From contig RWJK01000371.1 of the NCBI GenBank assembly GCA_004335835.1, positions 1 through 49,210 on the forward strand: a stretch of DNA of 49,210 nt, read 5' to 3'. How positions within the stretch are numbered: the first letter of the stretch is position 1; every line of letters starts with the position of its first letter. Shown piece after piece: positions 12,801 to 23,073 of this stretch. Made by a program: the position numbers and the translations under genes. The notes below the pieces were generated by a model, which was not told where the DNA came from, did not search any database, and saw only the letters and a list, made by a program, of their open reading frames with translations. The stretch comes from Scenedesmus sp. ARA3. Taxonomy: Eukaryota; Chlorophyta; Chlorophyceae; Sphaeropleales; Scenedesmaceae.

Positions 12801-15800
12801 TAGAAGGGCTCCGTGTAGCTCATCTGGAAGCCCAGGTCCGCAGCAGGGTTGCGCCAGTCGCTGCTGCTCAGGCTCAAGCTGAGGCTCTGGCTGTCGCCAA
12901 ACAGGTTCTCGTGTGTGAGCTCCACGCTGCCTCCGGGGATGAGGGACTGGCGCGTGACCTGGGGCACGCCGTCCTTCATCTGAAAGGCCCAGTCCAGGTC
13001 CAGCTGCGAGTTTGAAATATAACAAATAACAAGTGACAAGTGACATCAAATTGCAGTGGCAAGTGACAAATCCCGAATCAACCATTGCCCTGCATGTCCT
13101 TGCACATGCGTTGTGTTGCTGGCGCTGCCGCTGGCTGTGCTGTTCAAGCCAAGCAACAAGGACTGCAGGAACAGCAGCTTGCCGACATCGCACAAACATG
13201 TGATAAGCACACACAAACACACAAACACGTGTGCACAGGCCCGCACCTCCATGGACTTTGGCGCCACCTCCTCCACCACCACGCGGATGTTGATCTTGCT
13301 TGGATCAGACATGTCCTGCTCCGGCTCGATGTTGATCTCCTCGATCAAGCCACAGGCGTAGATGTTGTTGATGGCGTCTTGGCCGTCGTCGATGTGGTAG
13401 TGCTCGCCCTTCTGCGGGGTGGAAGCAGGCGGCAGCAGCAGCAGCATTTTATGGACAGGGTGATGGTGAAGGAGGGGCAGCATGCAGGGAGACAGGTCAG
13501 TTGAAAAAGCTTGTTCCGAATGCACTGTGCAGTTGCTGGCATCACAACTGATCTCACTCTCAACAACTGCATATCCAATCGAGCACCACCACAACGAGTC
13601 TGATTTCATCACGTTCTGAACCTTCAAACCCCACACTCAGTGGGGTGTAGGGTTCAGGACGTGATGAAACCAGACTCGTTGCGGTGGTGCTTGATTAACG
13701 ATGCCCGCCGCGCCCACCTTGAAGCCATCCGCGGAGATCATCCACACATTGGTCAAACACCCGCCAACAACAGGTCAACACTGACCAAATCCTGAACCCT
13801 GACCCCATTATCTGGTCAAACCCCACCTTGAACCCCGCCGCTGAGATGATCTTCTCAGCAGGCACCACCTCCCCCTGGCTGTAGATCTCATTGTCGCTCT
13901 CGCCGTTGCGCGGCCGCTCGTAGCGCACGGACACGTTGTTGACCTTGGCCTCGATCACGTTGGCGCGCAGCGTGCCCTCCTCCATGCCGTCAAAGTAGCC
14001 CACATAACAGAAGGGCAGCCCGCGGTCCTGGTACCTGCAGTGGTGGCAGCAGCAGCAGTAGCAGCAGGCAGTTCTAGCAGGCACATAGGCAAGGCGGTTA
14101 CAAAAATGGGTGGCAGCAGGTCTGATCCTGGCTCTTTCACTCTCTCCACACTGTACAATAACTTCTCAATCTTCTGCCTGGCTGTGTTTATCAGTACGCA
14201 CATCACACCAGACCAGGCCTCACTCCTTGGCACATGTTGCATCACTCCTTTCCCACTCGTTGTTGCCCCACATCACACCAGGCCAGGCCTCGCTTTCTCA
14301 CATGCTGCCTCACTCCTCCCTCACTCCTTGCTGCCCCGCATCTCACTCACCACTTCTCGATCTTCTCCCTGACCTTGTCCATGAGCCCGATGTCGACGCG
14401 GTACGGGTTGGGCGGCAGGCAGCTCTTCACGATCTCGTCCACCACGCGCTGCGGCATGAGGCTGCTGCCCTTGATCTCAATGGTGTCGATGCCCTCAAAC
14501 ACAAACGGCCTGCAGGGGCGAGGCAGCAGCAGCAGTGGCAGCGTTTGTATGCATGTGTGTGTCTGCGATGCTGCGTTGTAGTGCCTGGTGGTCTGGCTTG
14601 ATGCATGTTGATGCCGGTGCAGACTGCACCACCCGCGCAGCTGCATAGCATTGCCTGATGCGCAACTGCTAGGGAAGACGCTGCAGCGTGCACTTCCACT
14701 CCACAGCAGGTGCTGCGCAGAGCAGCAACTGCACTGCTGCACTGTTGTACTGCTGTGCTGCTGTATTGCTGTGATGTGCTGCTGCAGTGCTGCTGTGCAT
14801 GCGGCTTTACCTGAACTTGTAGATGACGCGCTGGTGGTTTGACTTGTCATCAACGTACTCGGTGCGCACATCAACTGACGCAATGTACTCATCATATTGC
14901 CTGCAGCAGCAGCAACCAATAAGGACAGACGCGGCAGGCAGCAGTGCAGAATGCAACTTGGTGAGTGTGACTGTCCTGTGAGTGTGATGGTCGACTCCAG
15001 ATGCCAAGACAAGCACTAGTGCAATGCGTTCAGGCACCAAGTACACCATAACACGCACCGCAAAACATGCTGTCACCACCCTTAGCTGCTGATCATCAGC
15101 TCGTTACTCCACACCCACAGCTCTGCAGGCATCCCCTCTGCTCACCGACACAACTGCCTACTACCCCCAGCAACCTGCCACACTATCTGCACTTCCGCCT
15201 GCCATCTGCGCCACTACATTGCACCACAGTGCAATCCATCACATCAATCGCTCTACCACGCCACTCACAGCTCCAGCTTGCGCCTGTCCTCGATGATAAC
15301 CTGCACAAATCAACTGCAAACCCACCCCCCACCATCTGCCACGACATCTGCAGCATCACAATGCATCACACCCAACCGCAACCTCACAGCTCCAGCTTGC
15401 GCCTGCCATGCCATCTGCACTGCCGTCTGCCATTTGCGCTGCAATGCACCACAACGCTGTCGCCGAAACCAAACAACCAATCAAGCTCTTGCCACTCACA
15501 GCTCCAGCTTGCGTCTGTCCTCAATGATGTCCTGCACAAACCAACTGCAAACCCACCCCCACCATCTGCAACACCATCTGCCGCATCACAATGCATCACA
15601 CCCAACCGCAACTTACAGCTCCAGCTTGCGCCTGCCATGCCATCTGCACTGCCGTCTGCCATCTGCGGCAATACAATGCACCACAACCAATCAACCAATC
15701 AAGCTCTTGCCACTCACAGCTCCAGCTTGCGCCTGTCCTCGATGATGTCCTGCGCGTCAAAGTAGAAGCCCTCCTGCACAGCCAGCAGGTCCTTCAGCTC

Positions 15801-16400
15801 CCCGCTGCGCGGCAGCGCCCCAACCTCCGGCCAGCCCTCAATCACAACCTCCACGCAGCGGTGCGTGCCGTGCCGCTGGCTAGGGTCCAGGCCCTCGCGG
15901 TTCTCTGCAGCCTCGGTTTCCGAGGTTACGAGCAGTGCGGCGCGGGTTTCGGCCTCCGGGCCAACCGGCTCCTCCTCTGATTCGGTTATGTCCATGCCGT
16001 CATCCTCCTCCTCTCGCTGCTGCTCCTCCTCCTGCTGCTTCTTGCTCTTTTTGCTCTTCTTCTTCTTCTTGGCGGGCTTGTCCTTGTCGTCTGCTGCTGC
16101 AATGTCAAACAGCGGGCCGCCGCTGCCGCCGCTGCTGCTGCTGCCACCAAAGCCCCAGCCCCAGCCCCAGCCACTGCCACCGCTGCCGCCAGCACCCCAG
16201 CTGCCGTTGCCGCTGCCACCGCCGCCTAAGCTTGGCAGAGCTGCTGCTGCTGAGCCCAGCGCGGCGCCGCCCAGCAGCTGCTGCTGCCGGCTGCGTGCTG
16301 AGCTGCTAGGTGCTGCTGCTTGGCTGCTGTTGCTGCTGCTGCTGCTTGGGCCTGCTGCATCTTGCTGATGCTGCTGCTGATTGCAGACTGGCTCCGGGCC

Positions 16401-16432
<32 letters not shown>

Positions 16433-16571
16433 CTGCCTGCAACCTGCATTGCAGGGGCCTCCGCTGCAGAGCTTTTGGCTTAACTGCTGGAGCTACTCCT
16501 GTTCTAGATGTAGGGCATGGAGCCCGGCCTAGCAGGCTATGTGACGATAGCATGTTCTGTTTGAGAAGCAA
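9900..16571 (-). CDS. TOC75: TOC75, Omp85-family protein-import channel of the chloroplast outer envelope, 9 exons
   Basis: This is the beta-barrel channel through which preproteins cross the outer envelope. Exons: 16571-15718, 14900-14811, 14509-14351, 14034-13827, 13411-13247, 13003-12773, 12584-12476, 11278-11037, 10463-9900. All phases agree, giving 873 residues (Arabidopsis TOC75-III about 818). Residues 1-115 are a Ser/Gln-rich transit region. A Gly-rich stretch at about 116-152 matches the polyglycine envelope-targeting segment of land-plant TOC75. POTRA repeats follow, then the barrel. Diagnostic segments are GPPTTLSGTG, GGPYSVRGY, ELGSDLGSS and the C-terminal barrel strand ending GERF. 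A Lys-then-Glu-rich insert (about 160-202) precedes POTRA. A start at codon 7 is possible. Introns 1, 4 and 8 hold duplicated exon ends, intron 4 a hairpin and intron 7 three repeat copies. Confidence 0.96.
10552..10592. repeat. Exon-edge echo in TOC75 intron 8 (copy 1)
   Basis: About 38 bases identical to the acceptor plus the first 36 or so bases of TOC75 exon 9 (true copy about 10430-10470). On the minus strand it contains CTGCAG, then codons for VDQGLNLQ, then CAG|GTGCCG. Confidence 0.9.
10680..10720. repeat. Exon-edge echo in TOC75 intron 8 (copy 2)
   Basis: A second extra copy of the start of TOC75 exon 9, again essentially identical over about 38 bases. It is spaced about 125 bases from copy 1, which is about 120 bases from the true exon start. 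The acceptor reads TTGCAG. Confidence 0.9.
11611..11692. repeat. Interspersed intronic repeat, copy C
   Basis: In TOC75 intron 7. It shares aaatttctgcat, gatcctcatggggaatcggt and caacggatatcatg with copies D and E, and continues like D and B rather than like A and E. Confidence 0.8.
11872..11946. repeat. Interspersed intronic repeat, copy D
   Basis: In TOC75 intron 7. A somewhat diverged copy with gcctcatt, ctctgcattttt, atcctcatgg and cggtcaacggatatcatg. It lies about 260 bases after copy C and 240 before copy E, all three in the same orientation. Confidence 0.75.
12113..12198. repeat. Interspersed intronic repeat, copy E
   Basis: In TOC75 intron 7. Near-identical to copy A in squalene synthase intron 9, including the tail 'gttccttgttgttgtaatc' followed by 'ctaggcgcactcctg' that copies B-D lack. 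The family is therefore mosaic, with a common head and two different tails. Confidence 0.85.
13577..13696. repeat. Foldback hairpin element in TOC75 intron 4
   Basis: An inverted repeat with arms of about 55 bases (13577-13636 and 13640-13696) and a loop of only a few bases. The outer ends read aatcgagcaccacc and ggtggtgcttgatt. The arms show about four mismatches in the outer 48 bases. It lies wholly in the intron. It could be a small foldback/MITE-like element or a long intronic RNA hairpin. Confidence 0.85.
13712..13742. repeat. Exon-edge echo in TOC75 intron 4
   Basis: On the minus strand it reads ATGATCTCCGCGGATGGCTT then CAAG|GTGGGC. This matches the 3' end of TOC75 exon 4 (KIISAAGFK then GTGGGG at about 13821-13855). 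Coding and donor positions are both preserved. It abuts the foldback element. Confidence 0.75.
15259..15720. repeat. Tandem array of exon-edge echoes in TOC75 intron 1
   Basis: The 3' end of exon 1 plus its donor (plus-strand core ctcacagctccagcttgcg) appears at about 15711 (true), 15611, 15491, 15381 and 15259. Units are about 220-230 bases long and hold two sub-copies each; the spacer with 'catcacacccaaccgcaac' is repeated too (15306-15382 and 15536-15612). Two copies (15491 and 15259) also keep an acceptor-like CAG 32 bases upstream of the donor. A more decayed unit may extend left to about 15121. Confidence 0.9.
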
Positions 16572-17320
16572 AGGCTGCTACGTAGCACACGCAACCAGCT
16601 CTTGATCTTAATCAGACAAGTACCATCTGCAATTTATATTTATGTAAATCGCAGCATTCAGGCCAGCCCTAGGCTGCGGGCCGAGTGTGCAGGCCCCTTC
16701 CTGCGGGATCTGCTGCCTGCTGGTATACACGCAGTGCTAGATCATCCAGCTCAACTAAAACCGTTGACGTAAGGTGGCTAGGAGCCAATGTGAGGCCCTT
16801 TCGGTCTGGTCAGCAAGCGGCCGCAACATGCGATGTTATTCCTGATGCTGAGGCTTGTGTGCAGTTCTGCTGATGCTGAAGCTTTCTCTGTTTGCTGAAT
16901 TTGCATCCAGTAAGCTCTACGCTTCTGCAACCTGCGTGCCTAGTCTCGGCACCGTACGCCCTTTGCTCGTGACGTTGAGTTCTGGCTGCCCGTATCATTG
17001 AATACGGTTCTGAAACATACACAACTCCTTTTCAGACTTCAAACAAGGGGCACACAGCTCCACACCAGAGATCGCGCCAAACTCTGGATACCAAAATCAC
17101 TGGGCTAGTACTGCCTGATGCACAGACGGCAGGCTTGCACGTGAGGCATCTTTGGCTGCACAGCGCGAAGCTTGAAGACATTTCTATGCCTCGTCACACT
17201 AGACATGGCGGCAGACAGTGTGGCCTGTCACATCTGGGTGCGTTCCACGTTCAACCGCGTCTGCACCTCAGCTGCAGGTGCAAAAGTCTGTTCAACACAA
17301 GTTTGTCTGAGTTGTATGCA
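16572..17320. other. Intergenic region between TOC75 start and GH32 stop
   Basis: It should hold the TOC75 promoter (minus strand, start at 16571) and the GH32 3' UTR. An AT-rich patch (atttatatttatgtaaat, about 16632-16649) lies 60-80 bases upstream of the TOC75 start and may include its core promoter. No gene is recognised. Confidence 0.45.
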
Positions 17321-18232
17321 TCAGCGCCCTTCCCAGGCAGAGCCCATCGCATGCATGTTCACGCCCTTCGCCACAGCACGGCTCCCGACAGCCAGCAGAT
17401 ACACACCCTGCGGCGCCGCAGCAGCTGAGCAAGGCGCCGCAGCACCTGCCAACGCCCCCTCCATCAGCACAGGCGCTGCATTTTGTGCTTGGTCACATGC
17501 ATCTTCCTGCCTGGCGTTGGACTGGGCAGTCCCACTCACCACAGCAGCTGCGCTGCCCCTGCAGTTCTGCCTGCCTACCAAGGGCTCTGCATCCTGCACC
17601 TGCGCTGCTGCTCCCAGTACCTGCCCCAATCCTTCCATGCTGCTGCAGTGTACACCGCTTGTAGTTTGACCAGTAGATGCCGCTGCATTACTGCTGCTGC
17701 TGTTATTAGGCCAGACCCCGCGGTACAGCCTTGTGCTCATCACCTGGCCATCCCCGCAGAACACCTCAAGCAGCGAATAGTCCAGCAGCAGCCGCAGCTG
17801 CAGCGGCTGCCCAGCTGCCATGCGCAGCTTGCCTTGCAGCTGCCGCACACCATCTGGCAGCCTGGCATTGCTGCGGCCACTGCTGCCCGCACCAGCAGCT
17901 GCTTCATAGCTATGCTGTCCCACACGACTGATGTCTTCTGCTGCTGCTGGTGCTGGGCCAGCTGGATTGTACTTGGCAAAGAGCTCTGATGGTGTGGATG
18001 CAGATGCCTTGCCTGCTGCAGATGCTGGAGCTGTGCCGGGCAGCGCCAGCAGCTCTGCTCCTACGCCAGGCCCCACAGTCAGTACAAGCGTGCAGGAGTC
18101 AAAGTCATACAACAGCACAGCGCCTTCGCCAGCTGCCGCAACGCCTGAGCTGCTGCTCTTGCTGTTCTGGGGTGCTGGCCAAGATGGCAGGATGATGCCA
18201 GCAGAGCAGCTGCTAGTGCCAATGCTGCAGTT

Positions 18233-18274
<42 letters not shown>

Positions 18275-20818
18275 CTGCAGCGTGATCTCCAAGTCAAAGA
18301 AGCTGCTGGGGATGCCGCCGCCAATGCGCCTGTCGCCGCATGGGCAGCAGAAACAAGACAAGACACTGGTTCAGTGTGTTGGCCACAGTTGCTGCGAGTC
18401 AACCGAGTAGAGGGTGGCCAGCAGCTAGCAGCCGTACATTATACTAATGACGCACCATGCACATTGCAGGAAGACCATGTGCGGCCAATGTGTGGTGTGA
18501 AATGTGCAATGACTCACTGCATTCGAAATGCCTGACGCGCAAGGCAACGCTGTGATCACTGCCTGTCACAATTTCCACAATAAGCAGTCATGTCCTCTCC
18601 CTCGGTTCAAAGTATCACACAACACCACAGTAGTGTAATGTGACAAGCCGGCAGCATCTTTGTACAACAGCGACGAGGCACACACGGCCCTCCTACTCAC
18701 CTAGGCACACAGGGCTGCAGCTGCAGCTCCGTCACACTCCAGGCCGGCCCAGTGTGCAGCAGCGCCAGCTCAGGCAGCGGCTGCTGCAGCAGGTGACCCT
18801 CAGGGCTGAGCAGCAGCTGCCGCGGCAATGAGATGGCCCCTGCGTAGCTGGGTTGTGCAGTGTTATTGTCAGGCCTTGGCTGCTGCTGGCGGCTTGGCAG
18901 CTCAGGGAGCCAGCCCCACAGCAGCAGCCGGCTGCGGCTGCTGCCATCCTGCACAGCAGCAGCAGCAGCAACGGCCAACACAGTATTGGCTGTCATGTCT
19001 GGTCAGCACTGACCTGTATGGCACTACTGGTGGGGTCTTTATAAATAGGAGGTGTTAGCAACAGCCTGCATCACCCTCGGGTGCTGCACATTCTCCTCGC
19101 ACTTGCCCACTGCCCAGACCAACAGCAAGTTGAACAGCCAGCCACTTGTGAGCATTTATCAACAAACAATTCCCACCTGTGCAGGCACTGACAGCAGGTT
19201 GGGTGCATACAGCAGGTCCCCTAGGTCCAGCCGGGTGGGGCCGGCAGCAGCAGCCAGGTCAAACTTGCCATCCCTGTAGCGGCCAAGCCAGCAGATGCAG
19301 CCCGTGCCGCTGCTGCTGGCAAAGCCTCCTGAAATGCTGAAGAAGTGGCTGCGGCCAACTTGTGCTGCTGTAGCATCTGCGGCAACAGACATGGCGTAGG
19401 TCCTCAGGAGTCCTGCTGAGTCAGCAGCGTGCTTCAGGTGCGTGATGCCGCTGATGCAGTAGCTATCTCACGAAAGTTGGTGTGATTCTGCTGGCGGGGG
19501 CCGCCGACTGCTGCCATAAAACAACACAGCACTGCCAGTGTTTCAGTTGCTACGCAGAGGGCAAGGCAACATCAGACCGAAGCAGGCGCAAGAGTTCCGA
19601 AACTCATCCAGCTGGTATGCGAGGATGTATGCACGCCAGCGCAGGCCCGTGCCCTTACCTAAGCTGCTGCAGTTGCCGTGCTGCCCTGGTGCATGCTGCT
19701 GCAGCGGCAGGGCTGCCAGCACCGGGCATTCCCACACCACGCCCTGCTCCGGCCTGCTGGCGGTACACAGCAGGCCCTCGTACCGCCAGCCTGCAGAAAG
19801 ACACACAGGGCGTGGCAGCAGTCACAGCAATTGTTGGTGCTTGCAGCAGAAGTGCTACTGACAGTGCCTGCATGCTGAGCTTCACCACATGCAGTGCAGC
19901 GCATGCATTGTGTGAACAGAACTGTCAAAACGTCAGATTTTTTGTGCTACACCATCGCAATGACGCTGCACGAGGCTACTAGGCCAGTAGCCCAGTAGCA
20001 GCGTGCTTGAGTAATCGTACAGTGTACACAGTGGCATAAAGGCGGCCCTGCTCTGGCCTGCTGGCGGTACACAGCAGGCCCTCGTACCGCCAGCCTGCAG
20101 GAAGACACACACAGGGCGTGGCAGCAGTCACAGCATTTGTCAGTGCTTGCAGCAGTAGGGGTACTGACAATGCCTGCATGCTGGAGCTTCACCACAGGCA
20201 GAACGCAGCCGGCCCTCGTACCGCCAGCCTGCAGCAGCACAACCGGAATGTGGCAGCAGTGGTGGTGATATACTGTGGGTGCTGAACACTCATATTTAGT
20301 CGTGCTGCTGACGATTTCTGCTTGCTGCTGCTTCACCACAGGCATTCGGTTGCACTGCATGCATTGTGAGCAACAAGTAAGCAAGCACCAGCACCGCAAC
20401 CGGCAGCCGCACTCGAGACGCACCTGACAGCAGCTGCTGTGAGGAGTACACCAGCGCAGTGCCCCTGGCGGCTCGCCTGGGATCACCAGCCACTGGTGGA
20501 TCAGCAGTGCCACCTGCTGCTGCCACTGCTGCATCTGTAGCGGCAGCGGCAGCAGCCCCTGCTGGTGCTGCTGCTGCATTTGCGCCTGCTGCTGGTGCAG
20601 AGCTACATTCAGCAGCAGCCACACCAGTGCTTCGGCCACAAACATCTGCTGCTGCTGCTGCTGCTGCTGCTCCTGCTGCTGCTGCTGCTGTGTCGCCTGC
20701 GCAGGGCAGGCCAGTGCCTGGCTGGCGTATGCCTGCGCCTACCATGACCCTCCAGGTGCTGCCGTTGGAGGGGCTGGGACGTTCAAGGATGAAGGGGTCC
20801 CTGAGGGGGGCAGGACGG

Positions 20819-20858
<40 letters not shown>

Positions 20859-22262
20859 CGGGCGGGCGGGCGGGCAGGTGGTGTTCAACTCAAGCCAGCT
20901 GGTGCATGTAGCCTACAGCACAGCCTGGCTAACTGCTGCATCTATCCTCTCACACCCCAGGGAGCTATGGATTTGGCATACTGGAGAACATAAGACTTGA
21001 GCGGCAGGCACTACCCGTTGCACTGCCTGCCTGCATTGCACTGCTGTGCTGTGCTGCTGCGCTGCTGTGCTGCTCACCTGAAGCAGTTGAGGCACTGGCC
21101 TGGGGGAGGTGCAGGCAGCCAAGAGCCAGGCAGCTTGCGCCACTGCAGCAGGAAGGGGTCACCTGCAGCCACAGCAGCGGCAGCAGCAGCAGCAGCAGTG
21201 CCAGCTGTAGAGCAGCAGCTGTCAGGCATGGTGCCTTATTCATGGCTGATGTTGTGCAAGGAGAGGAACCAGCCAACAACTGGGCACATCCGCATCTGCG
21301 TTGCCCTGAAGACTGCCGAAATTGCAAGCATGAGGAAGCGCTGTGCACTATGCACTTGCAGCAGCGCCCAAAAACAGGCCGCTCTGGTGGCAATGCACCC
21401 ACCTGCGTCGTCTGCCACTGCCGCGAGCTGGCGCTCAATGCACAGCTCACTCACAGCCAAGCTGCTCGGCCGCACTGCAGGGTCCCTATCAGGCCGCAGC
21501 ACCACGCCAGTGTACAGCAGCACAGGCACACCACCTGTTATCATTGCATCACCACACGCCTGTGCTGCTGCAGCTGCTGGATCTGCTGTGCTGTGCTGTG
21601 CATTGCCTGCCGGTGAAGCGCCGCAGTCAAGCCCTGCTGCAGCGGCCTCCGCTGCAGGCAGTACCACAGCGCAGCCTGAGAAGCAGCCGTCGCAGTCAAA
21701 GCCCTGGGGATCAGGGTTGAGGGCTGGCGGGTGGTGTGTCCAATGCACCAGGTTGCTGCTGCTGGCGTGGCCCCAGCAGAGGCCCCAGGCCCAGGAGGCA
21801 CTGCAGCTGAGGTGCTGGTAGAAGCTGCACACATGCACAGAGAAGGAGGTTATGACGTAAAGATGTACCAAAGGGTTCAAGTATGGCGCAGGGTGCTGCT
21901 CCAAGGCAACGTGTGCTGTTCTAGGGCCAGAGCTGTGCAATCTACATAGCAAACGGTTCATAGCGCATTTGGCAACCATGTCGGTGATGTTTTGTACAGC
22001 AAGCGCACAACCATTCAATTGGAGGTAACCCTCACATATGGTATTTGCCATTGTAGTACAGGGGTCCATTTGGGTCGTTCACCTGCACAGAGAGGTAACA
22101 CAGCATCGTGAGTGGCAGCAGCAGCAGCAACAGCAGCAACAGCAACAGTGGACAAACAGTGCGGCACTACAGCACAGCTGCAAGGACAGCTTCACAGCAG
22201 GTACTCACCCAACCCGATGGTGGAGCCACATGAAAGATTGGTGCCTCCACAGTTGTTTCCAT
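17321..22262 (-). CDS. GH32 beta-fructofuranosidase (invertase/fructanase family), 9 exons
   Basis: It hydrolyses terminal beta-fructosyl bonds, such as those of sucrose or fructan. Exons: 22262-22209, 22082-22036, 21824-21403, 21162-21078, 20800-20424, 19790-19659, 19415-19177, 18948-18701, 18329-17321; all phases agree, 870 residues. Catalytic signatures are complete: WVNDPNG with nucleophile Asp21, FRDP at 202-205 (transition-state Asp204) and VWECP with acid/base Glu349. The C-terminal beta-sandwich has DYSLLEVF at about 718-725. No signal peptide is visible ([18 protein letters not shown] leads straight into the domain), so a cytosolic enzyme is likely. The family norm is 500-650 residues; the excess is Ala/Ser-rich insertions, one of about 90 residues between the RDP and ECP motifs. 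Invertase versus fructanase cannot be told from sequence alone. Intron 5 contains duplicated exon 6 starts. Confidence 0.93.
20046..20199. repeat. Exon-edge echo in GH32 intron 5 (long copy)
   Basis: About 150 bases duplicating the start of GH32 exon 6 ([17 protein letters not shown]), its CTGCAG acceptor and about 100 bases of upstream intron. The true copy is about 19742-19895. The coding part is almost unchanged. Confidence 0.9.
20209..20262. repeat. Exon-edge echo in GH32 intron 5 (short copy)
   Basis: A third copy of the acceptor and the first 18 or so coding bases of GH32 exon 6 (ggccctcgtaccgccagc then ctgcag on the plus strand), followed by a diverged version of the upstream intron. 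About 165 bases from the long copy. Confidence 0.8.
20817..20878. repeat. GGCA/GGCG tetranucleotide microsatellite in GH32 intron 4
   Basis: About 15 tandem tetranucleotides, mostly ggca with a ggcg block at the distal end. It lies within 20 bases of the exon 5 acceptor. On the transcribed strand it is a CCTG/CCCG pyrimidine-rich tract. Confidence 0.95.
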
Positions 22263-23073
22263 AGCTAGGAGCTCACTGGCAGATCACCTCTCTAGAGTGC
22301 TGCTTCCCACTTAGAGATTGGGGCGCAGCAACCTAGTTGCTGTGCAATCAGCGCGAGTAGTGGCTGAACGCCAACATGAATACTCAATTAAACCACCCGA
22401 CGTCCGAGTTGTCTATCACATTGCGAGCCAGCTGTCTTCTGTGACAGTATTGGCGCGCCAAACCCCGCGATCGATCTGTGTCGCACCTCCGAGAGCCTCA
22501 GAGGCACCACACACCTTGAAAAACACACATTAATTGTGTTGCACACAAAGTTACATCACCCACCGGCTTTTAGGGCGTGACAGCAGGCAAAACAGCACAG
22601 TCTTGTCTGATTTCACCCACCACGCCCTTGCAAAGGCACCAGTCTCCCAACTCACTGTTAGGGTAACTCTTAAGCACAAATGTAACCTGTGGAAGAATGC
22701 ACAAAGGTGACAGCCTTCAGCTCGGCCCAGCATTGCTGTTGCACGCTCAACTCAACTAGGGCTGTCATAACAACCTGCGTCAACATCAGCGCAGCTGAGC
22801 TGGTATCCCTCTCAGCCAGTAGTCACTCCACCCAGCTATCCAGTACCCGTGCAAACAATCTGCGTATATTACCACGCCATAGTCGGATGCGCAGGGACGA
22901 AATATCTTTGCCGTAACTCGAACCAAGGGCAGATAACTTACGGCTACAACAACAAAAGTTTGACTCTGTTGTCATTGACTGACTTCAAACTAGCAACGCT
23001 TGCAACAGCAGCAGCAGTGGGAGCAGCAGCAGCAGCAGCAGCAGCAGGAGCAGCCGTCTGCTGCTAAGGCAGC
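22263..23073. other. Shared promoter region of two divergent genes
   Basis: GH32 starts at 22262 on the minus strand and RRP45 at 23074 on the plus strand, so these 811 bases must hold both promoters and 5' UTRs. A CAG run lies at about 23009-23047, just before the RRP45 start. No TATA box is obvious and no further gene is recognised. Confidence 0.5.

Noticed and set aside
15067..15765. 232-codon plus-strand open frame with internal repeats
   Set aside because: It is produced by the tandem exon-edge array in TOC75 intron 1, antisense to the gene. The repeated peptide is a by-product of the DNA repeat.
17483..18410. Plus-strand Ala/Leu-rich open frames
   Set aside because: They are antisense to the long GH32 exon 9, whose frame contains recognisable GH32 C-terminal motifs.
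20817..20878. Regular short repeats resembling a CRISPR array
   Set aside because: A simple tetranucleotide microsatellite without spacers, in a eukaryotic intron.
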